Assembly (NCBI GenBank): GCA_964386505.1
Contig: CAYLSM010000206.1
Coordinates: forward strand, 1-8,013
DNA from: JAJFUG01 sp964386505
GTDB lineage: Bacteria > Gemmatimonadota > Glassbacteria > GWA2-58-10
DNA length: 8,013 bases
Direction: 5' to 3'
The notes beneath the pieces were generated by a model. It saw only the letters and a list, made by a program, of their open reading frames with translations, was not told where the DNA came from and did not search any database. The translations under genes and the position numbers were made by a program. Below are positions 1 to 5,822 of the stretch, one piece after another (position 1 is the stretch's first letter; each line of letters begins with the position of its first letter).

Positions 1-2668
1 CGACTTTTTTCCTGGTCGCCTCGATCTGATCCACCTTGACCAGCCCGGCCCGGCTGCTCAACTGTTTCTGGGCGATCAGCTCGATCAGGCCCTGAAGGGT
101 GACCACATAGGTGCTGTTCAGCGTGACCAGGATCGAGTGGATCTCGTAGAGTGGAACCTCCACGTTCTCCTTTTCCACCTCCACCTGCTCCTCGATCACC
201 TCGACCCGCTGAAGGGCATCGCGGCTTTTCTGCAGCACGTTGTCGGTCTTGCGCATCAACTGGGCGACATCCTGCTGCTCCTCATTCAGGGAGCGCACGA
301 TGTCGCGGATGAAATATCCGGCCGAGCGGATGTTGGAGATGATCTGGTCGCGGCGCATGATCGGCACGCGGCGCTCATAGCCCTCATCGCGCAGGCGGGA
401 GAAGAAATGGGTGATATTCTCCAGGGACTCGTTCAGGTGCACCACGCTGCGCCGGTTGACCTTGCGCGCCTCGGAGGGCGCGGCGTCCGGGTCGAAATTG
501 CTGTCGATCATCAGGTGACGGTATTTCTCATCGAAAGCGCGCTCCTCATCTGTCCGCACCCGTTCGGACTGGGCCTCGCTGTCCTCCTCCTCCTCACCGG
601 TGTCCCCGGCCTCCTGTAACAGCACCTGCAGCTCGAACCCGATCTTGGGGAACAGCTCCTTGACCCCCTCCTCGAGCAGAAGCGAGTAGTTGCCGCCGCC
701 CTCCTCGCCCACCGGGCCGGTCTCGCCGCTGGCGGACAGCCCGCTGGTGTACTGCGACTCCAGGCGCCGCTTGTCCAGCTCACCCACCTGGAACAGCTCG
801 GTGGCCTCAAGGACCCGCTGGAGGATGTATTTCTCCAGCTCGGCCACCCGCTCCATAAACCGGGCGGTGTGCTCGTGGATGGTCTTGTGCTCCTTCTCCT
901 TCTCGCCCTCCATCAGGTTGAACATGATCGGGCTGACCAGCAGGGCCATCCCGCCGAAGCAGAACTTGAGCAGCGGGTAGGAGCGAGCGACCCAGGAAAA
1001 CTGCTTGATCTTGATATGATGGTCATTTTCACGCTCGTAGGCCGGGTTGCAGTCGGCGCAGCGGGCCTCGAAATCGGGCTTGTCGAAGCTGAGGATGAGG
1101 TTCTCGAACTCCTTGTTGATGTAGCGCGCCGCCTCGATGTAGGTCAGGCCCTTGTTGGACAGGGTGCGCTGGGTCACATCCAGGCTCTCGCCGGTTGAGC
1201 CGCGCGCGCTGATCTCCACATCCGAGTCCCCTGCCCGCTGGATCGTGATCTGCCCGCCGGCGAGCTGTGTCAGGAACTGGACCACGTCGATGGGGCTGAT
1301 AAACGCGGCCAGCTTCTCGCGCTCCTTGTTGTCCACCAGGTTGCTCAGGCCGTGGGCCACCCGGAAAGCCTGGAGCTGCTGGAACAGGTTGATCGAGCCC
1401 TCGCTCAGCGCCTGGCGCAGGTACGCCAGGTGGCCGGAGATCTGGGTATCGAACGACAGCTCGCGCATGAACTTGTTCAGGCTGTCCATCTTCACCTGGG
1501 AGCGTATCTCCTGGGCGATTATCTCCATGTTGCTGCGGCTGACCTCGGTGCGGATTCCCGGACGCAGGAATTTCTTGAGCAGGGTGTTACCCTCGTCCAC
1601 GCTCTTGCGCTCGGCCAGCATGCGGTTGAGCTGGTAAATCTGGCGGATGAGCTGGAAAAACTTTTCCCGCCGGCGGTCCACGCTGATCGAGCCGGTGTCT
1701 TTCTCCTCCACCGGGACAGTGGCGGCCTGCTCGATATATTTCTGCTCCATCTCCTGCGGCGACAGGCCCAGGGTCTGGAGAGACTCACGCACAATCTTGT
1801 CCCCCCGCGGGTTCCAGGGGGCGTGACGGTTGATCATGCGGCTGAGCATGAAAAACACCAGGTTGTCCGGCTCGTTGAAACTGCGGCTGGCCCACTGGTT
1901 GCGGTACCAGTTGAGGCTGGCCAGGAAAATCAGTTTCTCGATCAGCGACAGCTCCGCCATCTCCTCGGCCAGGTCGAGGGACTCCAGCTTGAGCTGCGCG
2001 ATAAACGCATCCTCGATAAAGCCCTTGCCGGTGAGGATCGAGTTGGCATAGCCCATTTTCTGCTCGAGCGAGTGGCAGTAGTCGCGTACGGCGCGGGCGG
2101 CCTCCTGTTTCAGCTCATCATCCATTGGCTGATTGATCAGGCTTTCGAGCTGCTTGCAGGTGATACGCACCTGCTCGATCACCTTGAGCTCCTCGCGGTA
2201 GCGCACCAGGCGTTCCTTCTCCTCCTCGGCCGCCTTGCGGGCGCTGGGTATACGCCGTCGTATCTCGTACTGCTTCTCATCCCCATTGAGCTGAACGCGC
2301 AGGCGCTGGCTGATCACCGTGAAGTCGCGCTCCTCGCTCTGGCCGTGGCGCAGACGGAGCAGGCCGTTCTCGGCCAGCGACTCCATCAGACGGTCCATCT
2401 GCTTGATTTTCTCATCGCGGCGGGCCAGGTGCGGGTTCTGTTTCAGACGCACCAGGGCTTGGGTGATCAGGGTGAGGGGCTCTTTCTTCTCGGTGGTGTA
2501 GAAACTTCCGAAGACTTTTTCGAGGAAGGTTCGGACGCGGGTGAAGATCAGGCGCTTGTCCTGCAGGGCCACGATCTCGTACTTTCGGGTGCGCTCGATC
2601 AGGTCATCAAGCAGGTCATCGCCGGCGAGCTCGCGCTCATCCATGATTTTCGCTATTTCGAGGCCCAT
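1..2668 (-). CDS. Large uncharacterised, mostly helical protein (C-terminus beyond the window)
   Basis: The minus-strand frame is open without a stop from ATG at 2668 to the window edge, giving 889 codons (protein starts MGLEIAKIMDERELAGDD). GGAG lies just before the ATG (spacing about 4), and codon choice is strongly GC-biased as in the neighbouring genes. I do not recognise the family. Visible features: a charged helical N-terminal half with a likely coiled coil at about residues 142-178; a CxxC pair (C537, C540) followed by H550-H551; one moderately hydrophobic stretch at about 564-586, which could be a single membrane segment or a buried helix; an acidic linker at about 689-700 (run of E/D after G691); and a second coiled coil at about 793-838. 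There is no clear signal peptide. It lies 105 bp downstream of the FapA-family gene on the same strand and is probably co-transcribed. Being a coding region is very likely; the function is unknown. Confidence 0.85.
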   Translation of the reverse strand, partial: MGLEIAKIMDERELAGDDLLDDLIERTRKYEIVALQDKRLIFTRVRTFLEKVFGSFYTTEKKEPLTLITQALVRLKQNPHLARRDEKIKQMDRLMESLAENGLLRLRHGQSEERDFTVISQRLRVQLNGDEKQYEIRRRIPSARKAAEEEKERLVRYREELKVIEQVRITCKQLESLINQPMDDELKQEAARAVRDYCHSLEQKMGYANSILTGKGFIEDAFIAQLKLESLDLAEEMAELSLIEKLIFLASLNWYRNQWASRSFNEPDNLVFFMLSRMINRHAPWNPRGDKIVRESLQTLGLSPQEMEQKYIEQAATVPVEEKDTGSISVDRRREKFFQLIRQIYQLNRMLAERKSVDEGNTLLKKFLRPGIRTEVSRSNMEIIAQEIRSQVKMDSLNKFMRELSFDTQISGHLAYLRQALSEGSINLFQQLQAFRVAHGLSNLVDNKEREKLAAFISPIDVVQFLTQLAGGQITIQRAGDSDVEISARGSTGESLDVTQRTLSNKGLTYIEAARYINKEFENLILSFDKPDFEARCADCNPAYERENDHHIKIKQFSWVARSYPLLKFCFGGMALLVSPIMFNLMEGEKEKEHKTIHEHTARFMERVAELEKYILQRVLEATELFQVGELDKRRLESQYTSGLSASGETGPVGEEGGGNYSLLLEEGVKELFPKIGFELQVLLQEAGDTGEEEEDSEAQSERVRTDEERAFDEKYRHLMIDSNFDPDAAPSEARKVNRRSVVHLNESLENITHFFSRLRDEGYERRVPIMRRDQIISNIRSAGYFIRDIVRSLNEEQQDVAQLMRKTDNVLQKSRDALQRVEVIEEQVEVEKENVEVPLYEIHSILVTLNSTYVVTLQGLIELIAQKQLSSRAGLVKVDQIEATRKKV

Positions 2669-2696
2669 CTCTCTCCAAACGGCCGTTAAGCCGGAA

Positions 2697-2731
2697 ACAC
2701 CCCGGATGCCGTCGCACTGAGGCCGGGGTGT
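2697..2731 (-). terminator. Hairpin between FapA-family gene and large ORF; possible attenuator
   Basis: There is a perfect 9-bp inverted repeat: ACACCCCGG at 2697-2705 pairs with CCGGGGTGT at 2723-2731, with a 17-nt loop. Read on the minus strand it lies after the FapA-family stop (2774) and before the next start (2668). Only three T residues (GTTTCC) follow the stem, so it is a weak intrinsic terminator at best. It may give partial termination, or stabilise or process a two-gene mRNA. Confidence 0.45.
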
Positions 2732-2773
2732 CTGAGGTTTACATTATCAGCCTGACAAATGCCACACCACGGC

Positions 2774-4177
2774 TCAAGCCCCGGAGACAATCTCCCCGCG
2801 GATTTCACGCAAGGTCTGGTTCTCCGCCTGTTCGTTTATCAACCGGGCGAATTTGCCTATCGTCACTTTCACCCCTGGAAACAGAGTGCGGTGCACCCTG
2901 ACATGCGCCTCCTTGTGGCGGGCGATGTCCTGCTGAATGCGGTGCGCCTCCTGCTCAAGCTCCGACTGGTACTTTGGATAATATCGGCTGGTTTCCTGCA
3001 ATCTTTCGAACAGGGTCTGGTGCTCGGTGCTCAACTGACCTTTCATCTTTGTCTTGAGGACCGAGAAATTGTAAAGCGCCTTTTTCACCTTGTCCTGGTT
3101 CTCCTTGACTGTCTTGAGTTCGTCGTCGATCTCCTTCAGACGGTCGAGGAGCTTGAAATCGACCCCCACGGTCACCTCCGTGGCGGTGTAACTGGTGCTG
3201 CCCAGCACTGTGGTGTCCACATTGCCCTCCGCCTCGACCCGCCCGCCCATGATCACGCCTTTGCGGCTGTTGGCGATCACATTGCCGCTGACCCGTGTGA
3301 AACTGTGCATCAGCTCGCCACCCACGTGCAGGTTGCCGCCGCAGATCACGTTCTGCCCGTGGACATACTTGACTGTCAGGTCGCCGGCGGTCTTGATCAT
3401 GCCCTTGCCCCGTCCGATGAAGCCTTTCTTGACCAGGGCGTTGCCCTCGACATCCACCTCCGCATCCTCCACGCAGCCACCCACCTCCAGGTCTCCCACC
3501 ACGTGCACCTTGAACCCGGCCTTGACATCCCCGCCGATAGCCAGCGAGCCGACAAAGTCCACGTTGCCGGTGTTGAAATCCACATCCCCGTTGATGACCA
3601 GCCGGGGCTGTACCTCCACCAGGTTGGTCTTGTTGAGGGTGACACAGCCGTTCTCGGCAGCGATCAGCAGGTTGGGGTCATCGTGGGAGATTTCGGTCTG
3701 GGGTCCCTGGGGCAGCAGTCTTTCGCGTCCGCTCTTGGCCTCGATCCGGGCCCCGGTGACACTCTCGCCCGCCACACCCTCGGTGGCCGGATGCAGGAGG
3801 CAGAGCTGGTCGCCCTTGTTGATCGAAGTGAAAATGGACACGTCGTGGTAGTCTATCCGCCCGTCCGTGTCTTCCTTGGGCTGGAACTCGCGCTTGTAGT
3901 CGAAGAAATACTCGATCCAGGCATCCTGGCCATTTTTGGGGGGAGTGCTCTCGGCGACCAGGACCTCCTGGTCGAACAGGCCCTCGTCGAACAACTGTTT
4001 GAGCCGGTCCTGACGGAGCCCGCGCACCACTCCGGCCTTGCGCAGGGCGCTCATGGCGTCGCCGATGGTCAGCGGCGCCTCCATCTTGCCATCGGGGGTC
4101 AGAAACGGCACGTTGATATAGCACTCGGTGTCGCTGTTGCGGTAGCTAATTTTTATTTTTTTCCACTCGTCAGCCAC
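2774..4177 (-). CDS. FapA (DUF342) family beta-roll protein
   Basis: A 467-residue protein matching the FapA/DUF342 layout. The N-terminal region (about 1-185) includes the family-type stretches DGRIDYHD (105-112) and EGVAGESVTGARI (133-145). A beta-roll of short Gly-rich repeats follows (about 192-340: INGDVDF, GGDVKAG, VVGDLEVGG, AGDLTVK, GGNLHVGGE, SGNVIA, EAEGNVD). Next come a coiled coil (about 341-425) and the family's C-terminal motif LFPGVKVTIG (432-441). FapA of Vibrio affects flagellar assembly through polar targeting of the glucose-phosphotransferase protein EIIA, but most DUF342 proteins are uncharacterised. It has no signal peptide and is probably cytoplasmic. The start is GTG: an in-frame TGA at 4192-4190 blocks any longer start, and AGAGG at 4188-4184 sits 6 nt upstream. 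The stop is TGA. The family call is secure; a flagellar role is not, because no flagellar genes are nearby. Confidence 0.93.
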   Translation of the reverse strand: MADEWKKIKISYRNSDTECYINVPFLTPDGKMEAPLTIGDAMSALRKAGVVRGLRQDRLKQLFDEGLFDQEVLVAESTPPKNGQDAWIEYFFDYKREFQPKEDTDGRIDYHDVSIFTSINKGDQLCLLHPATEGVAGESVTGARIEAKSGRERLLPQGPQTEISHDDPNLLIAAENGCVTLNKTNLVEVQPRLVINGDVDFNTGNVDFVGSLAIGGDVKAGFKVHVVGDLEVGGCVEDAEVDVEGNALVKKGFIGRGKGMIKTAGDLTVKYVHGQNVICGGNLHVGGELMHSFTRVSGNVIANSRKGVIMGGRVEAEGNVDTTVLGSTSYTATEVTVGVDFKLLDRLKEIDDELKTVKENQDKVKKALYNFSVLKTKMKGQLSTEHQTLFERLQETSRYYPKYQSELEQEAHRIQQDIARHKEAHVRVHRTLFPGVKVTIGKFARLINEQAENQTLREIRGEIVSGA

Positions 4178-4183
4178 GGCTCG

Positions 4184-4188
4184 CCTCT
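4184..4188 (-). promoter_or_regulatory. Ribosome binding site deciding the GTG start of the FapA-family gene
   Basis: AGAGG on the minus strand lies 6 nt before GTG 4177. It supports GTG over the first internal ATG at residue 32. Confidence 0.6.
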
Positions 4189-4307
4189 GTCACAGCGTTA
4201 TATTTGTAATTATCTTTCGCTTTAACCAACCCGTGTCTGGCAGAAACTCGCTCCAACTGTCCCCGAAAACCACACATTAAGGCATCCCGGCACACCTCGG
4301 GTCTATT

Positions 4308-4336
4308 ATTTTACAGGCTAAATCGACTAATTGCAA
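4308..4336 (-). promoter_or_regulatory. Sigma70-type promoter for the FapA-family gene
   Basis: On the minus strand, a -35 box TTGCAA (4336-4331) and a -10 box TAAAAT (4313-4308) are separated by exactly 17 nt. This lies in the most AT-rich patch of the window, upstream of the FapA-family start. A transcript would begin near 4301 and carry a 5' leader of about 120 nt. The match is by eye only. Confidence 0.55.
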
Positions 4337-4383
4337 CAAATAATTACCATTGCCGGCTCAGCGCCCGCCCGGCCGCCTTCCCA

Positions 4384-4413
4384 TTGACAGGCGCGCCGGG
4401 AATCTCTTATTTT
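4384..4413 (+). promoter_or_regulatory. Candidate plus-strand promoter, antisense to the small membrane protein gene
   Basis: A consensus -35 TTGACA (4384-4389) is followed after 18 nt by TATTTT (4408-4413). It would fire rightward across the small minus-strand gene (4628-4407) toward the UDP-xylose synthase gene at 4744, giving a leader of about 320 nt. No better plus-strand promoter is visible in the GC-rich 4629-4743 interval. The -10 box is imperfect. Confidence 0.35.
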
Positions 4414-4628
4414 GAATCCGGATCGGCTTGCCTGGCCCGGGTCGCCCGGCCGTGTATCATCAGGGCCAGCCAGAGCAGGGAGGCCACCCAGAACACGCTG
4501 CGCAAGCCCAGGCGGGCAGACAGCGGAAGGCGCGCGCCCAGCCAGGATTCGAGCAGAACATCCGCCAGCCCGGAGCCGATCACCAGCAACACCAACAGAT
4601 TACGAAAACGGTCCAAGATTTTCAGCAT
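4407..4628 (-). CDS. Small two-helix membrane protein, unknown function
   Basis: A 73-residue protein beginning MLKILDRFRN. A consensus GGAGG (4638-4634) lies 5 nt before the ATG, which makes this the start rather than the longer in-frame ATG at 4760. That upstream extension would run into the divergent gene and has an Arg/Ser/Gly-rich, non-protein-like composition. Two hydrophobic stretches are visible (about 10-29, LLVLLVIGSGLADVLL type; about 43-59, SVFWVASLLWLALM type). Positive charges lie near both ends (K3, R7, R9; R61, R64, R66), predicting a hairpin with both termini in the cytoplasm. I do not recognise a family. The gene is divergent from the UDP-xylose synthase gene and lies 229 bp upstream of the FapA-family gene, which has its own promoter. 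Confidence 0.7.
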   Translation of the reverse strand: MLKILDRFRNLLVLLVIGSGLADVLLESWLGARLPLSARLGLRSVFWVASLLWLALMIHGRATRARQADPDSK

Positions 4629-4633
4629 ATTAT

Positions 4634-4638
4634 CCTCC
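4634..4638 (-). promoter_or_regulatory. Strong ribosome binding site of the small membrane protein gene
   Basis: GGAGG on the minus strand with 5-nt spacing to ATG 4628. It is the best Shine-Dalgarno match in the window and decides the start of this gene. Confidence 0.7.
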
Positions 4639-4689
4639 CCGGAATAGTCTCCGGCTCCCCGAGTTCCTCCGCGCAGTGCGGCGGCTGTA

Positions 4690-4707
4690 CCGGTCGAGCG
4701 GGACCGG
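4690..4707. repeat. Perfect 6-bp inverted repeat in the divergent intergenic region
   Basis: CCGGTC (4690-4695) and GACCGG (4702-4707) are separated by 6 bp, making an 18-bp dyad between the two divergent starts at 4628 and 4744. It could be an operator or a leader hairpin. In a GC-rich background it could also be chance. Confidence 0.3.
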
Positions 4708-4743
4708 GACAGACGGCTCAACCCGTGCATGGAGCGGCCACAA

Positions 4744-5673
4744 ATGCGTATTCTCGTCACCGGCGGGGCCGGGTTCCTCGGTTCTCACCTCTGCGATTAC
4801 CTGGTCGAAAAAAACCACGATGTAATCTGCATCGACAACCTCATTACTGGCAATACTGAAAACATCAGCCACCTGATGGGCCACGAGCGGTTCCGTTTCA
4901 TCCGCTACGATGTGACCGAGTACATGTTCATCCCCGGGCGGCTGGATGCGATCCTGCATTTCGCCTCGCCCGCCTCGCCGGTGGACTACCTCGAATACCC
5001 GATCCAGACCCTCAAGGTTGGCAGCCTGGGCACGCACAAGGCCCTGGGCCTGGCCCGCGAGAAAGGCGCCCGTTTCCTGCTCGCCTCGACCAGCGAAGTC
5101 TACGGCGACCCGCTGGTCCACCCGCAGACAGAGGACTACTGGGGCAACGTCAACCCGATAGGCCCGCGCGGTGTGTACGATGAGGCCAAGCGTTTCGCCG
5201 AGGCGATCAGCATGGCCTACCAGCGCACCCACGGGGTCGAGGTGCGTATCGTGCGCATATTCAACACCTACGGCCCGCGCATGCGCATGAACGACGGCCG
5301 GGTGGTGCCCAATTTCATCAAGCAGGCGCTCTGTGGCGAGCCGATCACCGTGTTCGGCGACGGCAGCCAGACCCGCTCGTTCTGCTACTGGTCCGACCTG
5401 GTCGAGGGCATCTACCGTCTGCTGCTCTCGGATGCGGACGGTCCGGTCAATATCGGCAACCCGACCGAGCACACGATCCTGCAGTTCGCCGAGCGGATCA
5501 TCGAGTTGACCGGCAGCAGCAGCCAGATCATCCACAAACGCCTGCCCGAGGACGACCCGAAGGTGCGCCGTCCCGACATCTCCCGCGCCCGCAAGATACT
5601 GGGCTGGGAGCCGCAGATCGACCTGGACGAGGGCCTGCGGCGCACGATCGACTATTTCCGCGGCAAGGTCTGA
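4744..5673 (+). CDS. uxs: UDP-glucuronate decarboxylase (UDP-xylose synthase)
   Basis: A 309-residue short-chain dehydrogenase/reductase of the extended epimerase type. It catalyses NAD+-dependent decarboxylation of UDP-glucuronate to UDP-xylose, a donor for cell-surface glycans, and is cytosolic. The Rossmann nucleotide motif is GGAGFLG (7-13). The active site follows the family signature: T116-S117-E118 in STSEVYGDP, Y145 and K149 in GPRGVYDEAK, and R275 in the C-terminal region. RIFNTYGPRMRMNDGRVV (171-188) and GDGSQTRSF (205-213) are typical of this subfamily rather than of UDP-glucose 4-epimerase or dTDP-glucose dehydratase. These residues sit at a constant offset of 2 from the human enzyme's catalytic positions as I recall them. 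ATG 4744 is preferred over ATG 4729 because GGAG (4731-4734) lies 9 nt before it and the protein then starts directly at the first beta strand. No UDP-glucose dehydrogenase or glycosyltransferase is in view. Confidence 0.95.
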   Translation: MRILVTGGAGFLGSHLCDYLVEKNHDVICIDNLITGNTENISHLMGHERFRFIRYDVTEYMFIPGRLDAILHFASPASPVDYLEYPIQTLKVGSLGTHKALGLAREKGARFLLASTSEVYGDPLVHPQTEDYWGNVNPIGPRGVYDEAKRFAEAISMAYQRTHGVEVRIVRIFNTYGPRMRMNDGRVVPNFIKQALCGEPITVFGDGSQTRSFCYWSDLVEGIYRLLLSDADGPVNIGNPTEHTILQFAERIIELTGSSSQIIHKRLPEDDPKVRRPDISRARKILGWEPQIDLDEGLRRTIDYFRGKV

Positions 5674-5700
5674 GACGGCTGTGGGGGGCCAGGCTCAGAA

Positions 5701-5735
5701 CCATGCTCTCATGGAACGGGATGTTTGACCGTTCC
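5701..5735 (+). repeat. Two overlapping small inverted repeats after the UDP-xylose synthase gene
   Basis: CCATG (5701-5705) pairs with CATGG (5710-5714) across a 4-nt loop. GGAACGG (5713-5719) pairs with CCGTTCC (5729-5735) across a 9-nt loop. They share bases 5713-5714, so the two full stems compete. No T-run follows, so neither looks like a standard terminator. The rest of the 149-bp gap (5674-5822) shows no gene. Confidence 0.35.
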
Positions 5736-5780
5736 GGAGGGCTTATATTCCGCTGTATGCACTGTTCCATATACTGACCG

Positions 5781-5804
5781 GCTGGCCGAAGCGAAAGCCC
5801 AGCC
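5781..5804 (+). promoter_or_regulatory. Possible 5'-leader hairpin just before the OSBS/NSAR ribosome binding site
   Basis: GGCTGG (5781-5786) pairs with CCAGCC (5799-5804). The 12-nt interior contains GCGAAAGC (5791-5798), itself a stable mini-hairpin with a GNRA-type GAAA loop. The structure ends a few bases before AAGGGAG (5807-5813), the Shine-Dalgarno site for ATG 5823. This could be a translation-controlling leader or chance. Confidence 0.3.
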
Positions 5805-5822
5805 CCAAGGGAGTGCAAGGCA

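Noticed and set aside
1352..2689. Long plus-strand open frame (445 codons) opposite the large ORF
   Set aside because: It is a shadow of the minus-strand gene. The predicted protein is a Leu/His/Asp/Val/Gln-rich mirror with no recognisable motif, there is no ribosome binding site, and the minus frame is open over the entire 2668 bases.
2759..4225. Plus-strand open frame of 488 codons, longer than the FapA-family gene it overlaps
   Set aside because: The minus-strand product matches a known family along its full length; the plus-strand product has antisense-type composition.
4178..4301. Riboswitch (cyclic-di-GMP type) in the FapA-family leader
   Set aside because: I looked for conserved GEMM-type core segments and did not find them.
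4390..4397. GGCGCGCC 8-bp palindrome
   Set aside because: A short GC palindrome expected by chance at this base composition.
4629..4760. N-terminal extension of the small membrane protein to ATG 4760
   Set aside because: The GGAGG site at 4638-4634 fits the internal ATG; the extension is Arg/Ser/Gly-rich and overlaps the start of the divergent gene.
4630..5535. Minus-strand frame of 301 codons opposite the UDP-xylose synthase gene
   Set aside because: The plus strand encodes a complete enzyme with all catalytic residues, so this is an antisense shadow of GC-rich codon use.
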